From a virus, in the IMG/VR virus record IMGVR_UViG_3300032288_003533, positions 1-64,000 of that record: a stretch of 64,000 bases of DNA. One strand, given 5' to 3'. Below the pieces are notes generated by a model. It saw nothing but the letters and a program-made list of their open reading frames with translations, had not been told where the DNA came from and ran no database searches. Shown piece after piece: positions 40,374 through 47,698 of this stretch (positions within the stretch are counted from its first letter, which is position 1; the number at the start of each line of letters is the position of its first letter). The position numbers and the translations under genes are program-made.

Positions 40374-41535
40374 CTTCACCAACAAATTTAACATAATCTT
40401 TATTAATAAATGAACAATTTGAAACGCCATCAGTTCTTCTTGATATTATAAATAAAACTTTGTTATTTTGTACAAATAAAATATATAAGTAACCTTGTTC
40501 ATCTAAATATAATTCAACTTTAACATTGCCAGTTATTTCATCAAAAGAAACATATTTATATTGTATTTTATTGCCATCTTTTATTATCAAATTTCTCTTT
40601 GGTTTTATATTAAATGCCTCCCATGCAAAACCTAATTCAACCATTCTAAAAATTGAAATGAATTGATTTGCATTTATTTCACATATTTCTTTTCTTTTAT
40701 TAAATTCAATACTAATAATATCTTTGGCTTTTTCTGCAATTTTTCTATTATTTTGTATTTTTTTTTCTATATTTGAGTAATATTTTTTTCTATTTACTTC
40801 AGCATATTTTTTATTTTTTTCTAATTCTTCTTTATTTTTTGCTGATTTTTCTTTAATTTTTTCTAATTCTTCTTTGTATAATTTTACTTTTTCATTATAT
40901 TCTATATCTTCTATATTTAATTTAGAATAATCATTATCAAGTTCTTTTTTTCTTAATTTAATTTCTTTAACCTCATTTTTAATTTTATTAGTTTGTGATT
41001 TAATTTTATCATATTCTTTTTTAATTTGACTAGCTTCATTTTTAATTATATTGGTTACCCTTTCAAGTTCTTTGGTACTTTCATCCTTATTATCTTCTGG
41101 GAATAAAAAATTATAAATAGGATTATTACAAGTTTTTAAAAGATAAAAAACTGGGTATTTAATATTTGAATCACTTCCTTTTATAAAATTATTAATTGTT
41201 GTTTCAGATAAATTAGGAAATTTAAAACTATCATTAGGATTACTATAATTTTTTGCATCAAATACTTCGCTTACACCATCAATATCAATTAAATAATCAC
41301 CCTTTAATGATGCACTAGCATTCATTCTATGAAATTTACCCATTTTTTGTTTAAATTGAGTTGTAGCAGTTCTTCTTTTTGTTTTATATTCAGATGTTCT
41401 TGAATCAATATTTATAAATATATTTTTACCATTAGGTTTGTTGGTTAATTTTTCAAACAAATCTGTATTGATTAATTTATCAAAAACAATAGCTTCAAAT
41501 TTTTTACCTTCTTTTGAGGCTGATGTATTATTCAT
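40348..41535 (-). CDS. Putative PD-(D/E)XK nuclease with long coiled-coil insert
   Basis: 395 residues. The N-terminal ~165 residues have a restriction-fold pattern: KEGKKFEAIVFDKLI as the first helix, GDYLIDIDGVSEVFDAKNYS with D...DAK as the possible metal site, and basic residues after it. Residues ~165-285 are a continuous Lys/Glu coiled coil. The last ~110 residues form a beta-rich domain (RNLIIKDGNKIQYKYVSF, GYLYILFVQNNKVLFIISRR). Coiled-coil nucleases of this shape occur in restriction and phage-exclusion systems; the assignment is by pattern only. Two identical palindromes upstream suggest autoregulation. Confidence 0.65.
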   Translation of the reverse strand: MNNTSASKEGKKFEAIVFDKLINTDLFEKLTNKPNGKNIFINIDSRTSEYKTKRRTATTQFKQKMGKFHRMNASASLKGDYLIDIDGVSEVFDAKNYSNPNDSFKFPNLSETTINNFIKGSDSNIKYPVFYLLKTCNNPIYNFLFPEDNKDESTKELERVTNIIKNEASQIKKEYDKIKSQTNKIKNEVKEIKLRKKELDNDYSKLNIEDIEYNEKVKLYKEELEKIKEKSAKNKEELEKNKKYAEVNRKKYYSNIEKKIQNNRKIAEKAKDIISIEFNKRKEICEINANQFISIFRMVELGFAWEAFNIKPKRNLIIKDGNKIQYKYVSFDEITGNVKVELYLDEQGYLYILFVQNNKVLFIISRRTDGVSNCSFINKDYVKFVGEVNASDYHL

Positions 41536-41595
41536 TTAATTTAAAATTTTGGTTGATTAATTTATAGTTATAATAACTAATATTTTTTAAATAAG

Positions 41596-41641
41596 TGATA
41601 ATTCAAATTATCATACAAATAGATGATAATTCAAATTATCA
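41596..41641. promoter_or_regulatory. Twin palindromic operators TGATAATTCAAATTATCA
   Basis: Two identical 18-base palindromes (8-bp arms TGATAATT/AATTATCA, spacer CA) at 41596-41613 and 41624-41641, centres 28 bp apart. They lie 61-106 bases upstream of the coiled-coil nuclease-like gene on the minus strand and past the stop side of the gene at 41654. Exact duplication and spacing suggest a dimeric repressor site. Confidence 0.65.
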
Positions 41642-41653
41642 TATTTTAATACT

Positions 41654-42067
41654 CTAAAAGGATTCGACCTTAATTAAAAAGTTTTCCTTTAGGTAATTTG
41701 ATAACTCATAAAAGGTATCAAATTTTGATTGCATTTTATCATCAAATTTACTGACAATATCAACATGTGTTTGATGATGATTAATAAAAAACTTGAAAAC
41801 TTCATATTCAAAAATCATATGAATTTCTCTATCATATATATTGATAAAGATATTTTCATCTTCAAGATAAATTAATCTTTCTGGTGATTTTGCTGAATAT
41901 GCAAGTTTAACATCTGGATTGTCCAGCATTTTAAAGATAATATTTTTACATCTAATTTCATCCTCTGTTGGATTAGTTAGTGCCAAGATATTTTCTTTAA
42001 ATGAATTAACTAGGGGGGTTAACCAATTACCTTCTTTAAGATAGTTGTCCCAAGATTTAATGTTCAT
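41654..42067 (-). CDS. Hypothetical protein, 137 residues, host-type promoter
   Basis: Starts at the ATG at 42067 (MNIKSWDNYLKEGNWLTPLV); a longer frame reaches back into the adjacent LRR gene and is not preferred because the TATATTTG element lies just upstream of 42067. Acidic/basic mixed alpha-beta protein with a His-rich patch (FFINHHQTHVDIV). No family recognised. The reduced LRR-independent promoter suggests expression before the late genes. Confidence 0.7.
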   Translation of the reverse strand: MNIKSWDNYLKEGNWLTPLVNSFKENILALTNPTEDEIRCKNIIFKMLDNPDVKLAYSAKSPERLIYLEDENIFINIYDREIHMIFEYEVFKFFINHHQTHVDIVSKFDDKMQSKFDTFYELSNYLKENFLIKVESF

Positions 42068-42081
42068 AGTTTTTTTTATTA

Positions 42082-42089
42082 CAAATATA
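42082..42089 (-). promoter_or_regulatory. Host-type -7 element (TATATTTG)
   Basis: Minus-strand TATATTTGT, 14 bases before the ATG at 42067, matching TAnnTTTG. Confidence 0.5.
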
Positions 42090-42119
42090 CTACAAGTTGT
42101 TTTAAAAATCAAATTACAT

Positions 42120-42668
42120 TCATTCCCATTCAGGATCCTCATCTAGTATATCGCCTTTAATATATCCAGGCTTAACCATTTTTTTTAATTGTTCTTCAGT
42201 GTATTTAGTTAACTTTGTGTAAGTTATATTTAATCCATCATCAACTTTCAATCCTTTTGGTAATGAGTTTAATTTGTAACAATGATTTAAATATAATGTA
42301 CCATTAACTTTTAACCCATCTGGTAATGATTCAAGTTGTTCGCAACCATATAAATCCAAATCACCACTAACTTTCAATCCTTTTGGTAATGATGTTATAT
42401 TTGAATATTGTAAAGTTAAATCACCCCCAACTTCCAATCCTTCTGGTAATGAAGTTATTTTTGAATAGTCTAAATTCAAATTGCCACTAACTTTCAATCC
42501 TTCTGGTAATGAAGTTATTTTAAAATTTGATAAATCCAAATCATCATCAATGTTTAATTCATCTTTTGTTAATGGTGAACCATTTGTTATTTTCCATAAA
42601 AATGGAATTTTTGCACCATCTAACTTTTCAAGAAAATTAAATATATTCTTTAGTGTTTCTTTTTCCAT
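42120..42668 (-). CDS. LRR cassette protein 9 (5 repeats)
   Basis: 182 residues; N-cap MEKETLKNIFNFLEKLDG with FLWKITNGSPLTKDEL, five repeats, C-cap EEQLKKMVKPGYIKGD with an extra acidic tail (LDEDPEWE). TAATG junction with the upstream cassette at 42668. Last gene of its cluster before the host-promoter gene at 41654. Confidence 0.85.
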   Translation of the reverse strand: MEKETLKNIFNFLEKLDGAKIPFLWKITNGSPLTKDELNIDDDLDLSNFKITSLPEGLKVSGNLNLDYSKITSLPEGLEVGGDLTLQYSNITSLPKGLKVSGDLDLYGCEQLESLPDGLKVNGTLYLNHCYKLNSLPKGLKVDDGLNITYTKLTKYTEEQLKKMVKPGYIKGDILDEDPEWE

Positions 42669-43198
42669 TATCTAATTATATTATTTATATATCCAGGATT
42701 AACCATTTGCCTTAATTCCTCAGTTGAATATTTTGTTAATGGTGTATTTTTAATAAACAAACGACCCCCAACTTTCAACCCTTTTGGTAATGATGTTATA
42801 TTTGAATGTTTCAAATCCAAAAATCTCCCAACTTTTAATCCTTCTGGTAGTGAAGTTATATTTGCACAATCAAATAAAGATAAACTCCCACCAACTTTCA
42901 ACCCTTTTGGTAATGATGTTATATTTGAATATCCCAAATCCAAAAACCCCCCAACTTCTAATCCTTCTGGTAATGATTGTATATTTTTACAACCATATAA
43001 ACTTAAATTAGCCTCAACTTTCAATCCATCTGGTAATGATTCAATATCTGTTTTTGTTAAATCCAAATCCCCTTTAACAATCAAATCATCTTTTTCTGTT
43101 ATTGGTATATTGTTTTGTAATTTCCACATAAGTGGTGCATTATGCTCACCATTTTCTTCAAGAAAATCAAATATCTTTTTTAGTGTTTCTTTTTCCAT
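42668..43198 (-). CDS. LRR cassette protein 10 (5 repeats)
   Basis: 176 residues; N-cap MEKETLKKIFDFLEENGEHN, LMWKLQNNIPITEKDDL as in cassette 3 on the other strand, five repeats, C-cap TEELRQMVNPGYINN. One-base overlaps on both sides. Confidence 0.85.
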   Translation of the reverse strand: MEKETLKKIFDFLEENGEHNAPLMWKLQNNIPITEKDDLIVKGDLDLTKTDIESLPDGLKVEANLSLYGCKNIQSLPEGLEVGGFLDLGYSNITSLPKGLKVGGSLSLFDCANITSLPEGLKVGRFLDLKHSNITSLPKGLKVGGRLFIKNTPLTKYSTEELRQMVNPGYINNIIR

Positions 43199-43845
43199 TA
43201 TCTTTCTATTTTTCCAAGTATAAATCCTGGTTTAACCATATCTCTTAATTCCTTATCTGAAAATTTTGCTAACCCAGACTCGTCAATGGCTAAATTACCA
43301 TAAACCTCCAACCCTTTTGGTAATGAAGTTAAATTTTTGCAACGCATTAAATTTAACAATCTATTAACTTTTAATTCTTTTGGTAAAAATTCTATCTCTG
43401 AATCCTCCAAAGATAATATACCAACTTCCATTCCTTCTGGTAATGATTCCAAATATGGGGTAGTATTTAAATTTAATTCACCTTCAATTTTCAATCCTTC
43501 TGGTAATGATTGTATTTGTGTATATGATAAATCCAAATCTAATTTAACTTTTAATCTTTTTGGTAATTTTCTTATTTCTGTATAATTTAAAACTAAATGT
43601 CCCCCAACTTCCAATCCTTCTGGCAATGATTTAATATCTGAATTTTGTAAAAACAAATCACCTTCAACTTTCAATCCTTCTGGCAATTCTTCTATCTCTA
43701 AATCTGATAAATTCAAATCACCTTTAACATGTAAATCATCTTCTGTTAATGGAAAACCATTTGACCATTTCCACCTAAGTGGCGTATTCCTATTATCCTT
43801 CTTTTCAAGGAAATTAAATATCTTTTTTAGTGTTTCTTTTTCCAT
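43198..43845 (-). CDS. LRR cassette protein 11 (7 repeats)
   Basis: 215 residues; N-cap MEKETLKKIFNFLEKKDNRN, RWKWSNGFPLTEDDLHVKG, seven repeats including a shortened 19-residue one (SLPEGMEVGILSLEDS), C-cap DKELRDMVKPGFILGK. Begins 3 bases after the Cys-rich protein at 43849, so it is probably transcribed from that gene's promoter. Confidence 0.85.
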   Translation of the reverse strand: MEKETLKKIFNFLEKKDNRNTPLRWKWSNGFPLTEDDLHVKGDLNLSDLEIEELPEGLKVEGDLFLQNSDIKSLPEGLEVGGHLVLNYTEIRKLPKRLKVKLDLDLSYTQIQSLPEGLKIEGELNLNTTPYLESLPEGMEVGILSLEDSEIEFLPKELKVNRLLNLMRCKNLTSLPKGLEVYGNLAIDESGLAKFSDKELRDMVKPGFILGKIER

Positions 43846-43848
43846 TAT

Positions 43849-44271
43849 CTATCCTTTCTTCCATTTGCCCCCCAATTTCTTATAACGTTTTGCTGCTGCA
43901 CCATTACAATATGCGCTTGGGCATACTTTATACCTTGACCTTGCCCAACTCAAACATTGACTCCATAACTTGGGATTTGTTGGTTTATTCTTTTTTTCTT
44001 TTGCTTCTGTTATGTTTTGGTTATCTCTGTTTTCAAATTCATTCATCATAAAATCAAAAACTTGATCCAAGTTTTCTTTTGCAACTGTCACATGGTCATC
44101 AGCCCAATCATGTCCATTATTCAATAATTCATTAATTTCATCAGGTTGAAGTTCAAGCAATAATTCACATTGTCTTTTAATTTGTTTTAAGTTTCCAAAA
44201 AACATATAATTTTCTGTTGCTTGCTCATTTATTGCATTCTTAACAATTTTTTTAATTACTGGATGTATCAT
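43849..44271 (-). CDS. Cys-rich phage protein with targeting-peptide-like N-terminus
   Basis: 140 residues. N-terminus MIHPVIKKIVKNAINEQATE is a helix ending I-N-E-Q, a gp21-type site. The C-terminus contains LWSQCLSWARSRYKVCPSAY then CNGAAAKRYKKLGGKWKK, a three-Cys basic module common in large environmental phages, function unknown. It splits the minus-strand LRR region into two clusters. Together with the genes at 24104 and 40014 it forms a loose set of small Cys/Lys modules linked to cleavage-like peptides. Confidence 0.8.
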   Translation of the reverse strand: MIHPVIKKIVKNAINEQATENYMFFGNLKQIKRQCELLLELQPDEINELLNNGHDWADDHVTVAKENLDQVFDFMMNEFENRDNQNITEAKEKKNKPTNPKLWSQCLSWARSRYKVCPSAYCNGAAAKRYKKLGGKWKKG

Positions 44272-44282
44272 ATCTTATTTTT

Positions 44283-44294
44283 TATATAAATATC
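44283..44294 (-). promoter_or_regulatory. Late-type promoter motif (GATATTTATATA)
   Basis: Minus-strand GATATTTATATA, 11 bases before the ATG at 44271. The rest of the 138-base gap up to 44409 shows no further feature. Confidence 0.5.
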
Positions 44295-44409
44295 ATTATT
44301 CTTTATTTTGATTATGGCTCTCATATTTTGATTTTAAGAGGCTTTTTGTTTTAACCTATTACTATGTCATCTTTATTAAAATATGCTGTTGTGGTTAAAT
44401 TGTGTGTGG

Positions 44410-44949
44410 TTATATCCTAATTATTCCTTGTATATAACCAGGCTTAACCATTTCTCTTAATTCTTCATTAGTAAATTTGGCTAAATTATGTTTATTATCT
44501 ATATTTAAATATCCTTTAACTATTAGTCCTTTTGGTAATCTATTTATTGGTGTGTTCATTATTATTAACCAAGTATTAATCACTAACCCTTCTGGTAGTG
44601 AAGTTACTTTTGAATTTTGTAAATATAAAGAAGTACCAATTTTAATATCATCTGGTATTTTTTTTATATTAGAGTATGATAAATCCAAAATAACACCAAC
44701 TTTCAATCCTTTTGGTAATTCTTCTAATTTTGAAAATCTAGTAATCATATTGCCTTTAACTTCCAAATTATCTGGCAATGATTTTAAATTTGAATCTGAT
44801 AAATCCAAATCACCATTAACAACTAAATCTTCTTTTGTTAGGGGTTCACCAAAATTTAATTTCCAAATAAAGTTATCTCTATTTTTATGTTTTTTGTTTT
44901 CATTCTTCTGAAGAAAATCAAATATTTTTTTTATTGTTTCTTTTTCCAT
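44410..44949 (-). CDS. LRR cassette protein 12 (5 repeats, one degenerate)
   Basis: 179 residues; N-cap with charged insertion (MEKETIKKIFDFLQKNENKK, FIWKLNFGEPLTKEDL), repeats including KIPDDIKIGT in place of LP-x-x-L, C-cap NEELREMVKPGYIQGI. Last of the six-gene minus cluster. Confidence 0.85.
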   Translation of the reverse strand: MEKETIKKIFDFLQKNENKKHKNRDNFIWKLNFGEPLTKEDLVVNGDLDLSDSNLKSLPDNLEVKGNMITRFSKLEELPKGLKVGVILDLSYSNIKKIPDDIKIGTSLYLQNSKVTSLPEGLVINTWLIIMNTPINRLPKGLIVKGYLNIDNKHNLAKFTNEELREMVKPGYIQGIIRI

Positions 44950-45557
44950 TATCTAATTATTTGCTCCTTTATAAATCCAGGTTTAACCATATTTCTTAAT
45001 TCTTCATCAGAAAATTTTACTAATGGTGATCCACTTATAATTAAATTCCCCCTAACTTTCAACCCTTTTGGTAATGATGTTAAACTTGTGCAATTTTCTA
45101 AATACAAATCACGACCAACTTCCAATCCTTCTGGCAAAGATGTTAAACTTGTGCAATTTTCTAAATCTAAATTATGCGCAACTTTCAATCCTTTTGGTAA
45201 AGATATTAAATTTGTTGAATTTTCTAAATATAAAGATGCTCCAAGTTCTAATCCTCTTGGCAGTGAAATTAAATCTTCACAACCTTCTAAATCTAAACGA
45301 CCCCCAACTTTTAAGTTATCAGGTAATGATTTAATAGATGAATAATTTAAAATCAAATAACCACCAACTTTCAACCCATCTGGTAATGAGGTTATTTTTG
45401 AATATGATAAATCCAAATTACCTTTTACATTTAACTCTTCTTCTGTTATTGGTTCATCAAATTTTAATTTCCAAATAATGCTATCCCTATCTTTATGTTT
45501 TTTATTTTCTTCCTTTTCAAGAAAATCAAGTATATTTTTTATTGTTTCTTTTTCCAT
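44949..45557 (-). CDS. LRR cassette protein 13 (6 repeats)
   Basis: 202 residues; N-cap MEKETIKNILDFLEKEENKK with IIWKLKFDEPITEEEL, six repeats, three of them containing the N-C/S-T-S/N-L-T/I-S variant shared with cassettes 8 and 17. C-cap DEELRNMVKPGFIKEQ. TAATG junctions on both sides. Confidence 0.85.
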   Translation of the reverse strand: MEKETIKNILDFLEKEENKKHKDRDSIIWKLKFDEPITEEELNVKGNLDLSYSKITSLPDGLKVGGYLILNYSSIKSLPDNLKVGGRLDLEGCEDLISLPRGLELGASLYLENSTNLISLPKGLKVAHNLDLENCTSLTSLPEGLEVGRDLYLENCTSLTSLPKGLKVRGNLIISGSPLVKFSDEELRNMVKPGFIKEQIIR

Positions 45558-46036
45558 TATCTTTCTATATTTCCTTTTATATAACCATCTGGTTTGACCA
45601 TTTCTCTTATTTTTTCATCTGAAAGTTTTGCTAATGGAGTGTTTACAATATTTAAATCACATTTAACTTTTAAACCTTTTGGTAATGTTTCTATATCTGA
45701 ATATGATAAATCCAGATTACGACCAACATATAAATCACCTGGCAAGGATTTAAAACGGGTCCATTCAAAATTCAAATCACCCTCAACAAATAATTTTTCT
45801 GGGAATGTTTTTAAACTTGAGAACCGAAAATCAGCATCTCCTATAACTTTTAACCCTTTTGGTAAATGTTGTATATTTAAGCCAGATATATCCAAATCAC
45901 CTCTAACAATTAAATCTTCTTTTATTGATGGGTCATTAAACATAAATTTCCACCTTAAAGTTCCTTTGTCTTTATGTTTTTTATTATCTTCTTTTTCAAT
46001 AAATTCAAGTATATTTTTTAGTGTTTCTATTTCCAT
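45557..46036 (-). CDS. LRR cassette protein 14 (4 repeats)
   Basis: 159 residues; N-cap MEIETLKNILEFIEKEDNKK, LRWKFMFNDPSIKEDL, repeats with a diverged pair (TFPEKLFVEG, SLPGDLYVGR), C-cap DEKIREMVKPDGYIKGN, resembling cassette 5. Confidence 0.83.
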   Translation of the reverse strand: MEIETLKNILEFIEKEDNKKHKDKGTLRWKFMFNDPSIKEDLIVRGDLDISGLNIQHLPKGLKVIGDADFRFSSLKTFPEKLFVEGDLNFEWTRFKSLPGDLYVGRNLDLSYSDIETLPKGLKVKCDLNIVNTPLAKLSDEKIREMVKPDGYIKGNIER

Positions 46037-46506
46037 TATCTAATTATATTTCCTTTAAATGAACCATTATTTAAATTTTTATTTCTTCTTATTTCATCAT
46101 CTGTATATTTTTTGGCAAGGAAGGATTCTCCTATATATAAATTACCACCAACATATAAATTTTTTGGAATTTCTTCAATATCTGAATGTCTGAAAAATAA
46201 ATCACCCCCAACATATAAATTGTCTGGTAATGATTCTATATTTGTATGTGATAAGTTAAAACTATCCTTAACATATAACCCTTCTGGTAATGATTCTATT
46301 AGTGAACCCAATAGCCACAATTTACCTTCAACTCTCATCCCATCAGGTAATGAGGTTACAGTTGTAAATTCCAAATTCAAATTGCCTTTTATATTTAAAT
46401 CCTCTTTTGTTAGTTCATTATTTACCCATTTCCATAAAAATGGTGTTTTGATATCATCATTTTCTTCAAGGAATTCAAATATTTTTTTTATTGTTTCTTT
46501 TTCCAT
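46036..46506 (-). CDS. LRR cassette protein 15 (4 repeats, diverged)
   Basis: 156 residues; N-cap MEKETIKKIFEFLEENDDIK, FLWKWVNNELTKEDLNIKG. Repeats use the LYV variant (SLPDNLYVGG, EIPKNLYVGG), and the C-cap is altered (DDEIRRNKNLNNGSFKGNIIR), lacking the V-K-P-G element. The most diverged copy. Confidence 0.83.
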   Translation of the reverse strand: MEKETIKKIFEFLEENDDIKTPFLWKWVNNELTKEDLNIKGNLNLEFTTVTSLPDGMRVEGKLWLLGSLIESLPEGLYVKDSFNLSHTNIESLPDNLYVGGDLFFRHSDIEEIPKNLYVGGNLYIGESFLAKKYTDDEIRRNKNLNNGSFKGNIIR

Positions 46507-47213
46507 TATCTAACTATTTTTCCTTTTATAAATCCAGGTTGAATCATCTTTCTTAATCTATAATTACTAATTTCATCTAAATGGGAAAGATTCAACATTA
46601 TAGATCCATAAACTTTCAACCCTTTTGGTAATGAGGTTAAATCTGTTAGTCTTAAATCCAAATCTCCCCCAACTTTCAATCCTTCAGGTAATGATTGTAT
46701 ATTTTTACAACCAAATAACACCAAATCTTTCCTAACTTCAAGTCCTTCTGGTAATGAAGTTATTTTTGTATTATTTAAAACTAAATGCCCTCCAACTTTC
46801 AATCCTTCTGGTAATGAAGTTATTTTTGTATCATTTAAATACAAATCCCTACCAACTTTCAATCCTTTTGGTAGGAAGGTTATATCTGTATTAGATGACA
46901 ACAAATTACCACCAACTTCCAATCCTTCTGGTAATGAAGTTATTTTTGTTGACCCTAAATTTAAATCACCACCAACTTTCAAACCTTCTGGCAATGAGGT
47001 TATTTTTGATTTTCTTACATCAAAATTACCACCAACTTTTAATCCTTCTGGTAATGAGGTTATTGTTGCTCCATAAAACCACAAATTACCTATAACATCT
47101 AAATCTTCTTTGGTTATTGGCTTATTATTTAATATTTTCCATTTAAATGGTGCTCTATGTTCTCCTTTCTCTTCAAGGAATTCAAATATTCTTTTTAATG
47201 TTTCTTTTTCCAT
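46506..47213 (-). CDS. LRR cassette protein 16 (8 repeats)
   Basis: 235 residues; N-cap MEKETLKRIFEFLEEKGEHR, FKWKILNNKPITKEDL, eight repeats of which most are near-identical TKITSLPEGLKVGG units, C-cap YRLRKMIQPGFIKGK. Within-gene homogeneity points to recent expansion. Confidence 0.86.
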   Translation of the reverse strand: MEKETLKRIFEFLEEKGEHRAPFKWKILNNKPITKEDLDVIGNLWFYGATITSLPEGLKVGGNFDVRKSKITSLPEGLKVGGDLNLGSTKITSLPEGLEVGGNLLSSNTDITFLPKGLKVGRDLYLNDTKITSLPEGLKVGGHLVLNNTKITSLPEGLEVRKDLVLFGCKNIQSLPEGLKVGGDLDLRLTDLTSLPKGLKVYGSIMLNLSHLDEISNYRLRKMIQPGFIKGKIVR

Positions 47214-47698
47214 TATCTAACTATTTTTCCTTTTATATAACCATCTGAACCAATCATCTTTAATAAAACAGAATCTGAAAGTTTTGCCAATGGTGTTTTT
47301 ATAAGATATAAATTTTCTTCAACTTTCAACCCTTCTGGTAATGATGTTAAACTTGTGCAATTTTCTAAATATAAATAATCCCCAACTTCCAATCCTTCTG
47401 GCAATGATGTTAAACTTGTGCAATTTTCTAAAGATAACTTCCCCCCAACTTTTAACCCTTTTGGTAAGGATGTTAAATTTGTGCAATTATATAAATTTAA
47501 ATAATCTTTAATTTCCAATCCTTCTGGTAATGATGTTATTTTTAAATTTGCCAAATTTAAATTATCTACAATCAAATCATCTTTTGTTAATGGTTCATTG
47601 AAAAATAATTTCCATCTTAAAGTTCCCTTGTTTTTATTTTTTTTGTTTTCTTTATCTTCAAGAAAATCAAATATTTTTTTTAATGTTTTATTTTCCAT
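47213..47698 (-). CDS. LRR cassette protein 17 (4 repeats)
   Basis: 161 residues; N-cap MENKTLKKIFDFLEDKENKK, LRWKLFFNEPLTKDDLIV (matching cassette 8), four repeats rich in N-C-T-S-L-T-S units, C-cap LLKMIGSDGYIKGK. Its start overlaps the stop of the tail gene at 47698 by one base, so this six-gene cluster is read from the tail operon. Confidence 0.86.
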   Translation of the reverse strand: MENKTLKKIFDFLEDKENKKNKNKGTLRWKLFFNEPLTKDDLIVDNLNLANLKITSLPEGLEIKDYLNLYNCTNLTSLPKGLKVGGKLSLENCTSLTSLPEGLEVGDYLYLENCTSLTSLPEGLKVEENLYLIKTPLAKLSDSVLLKMIGSDGYIKGKIVR

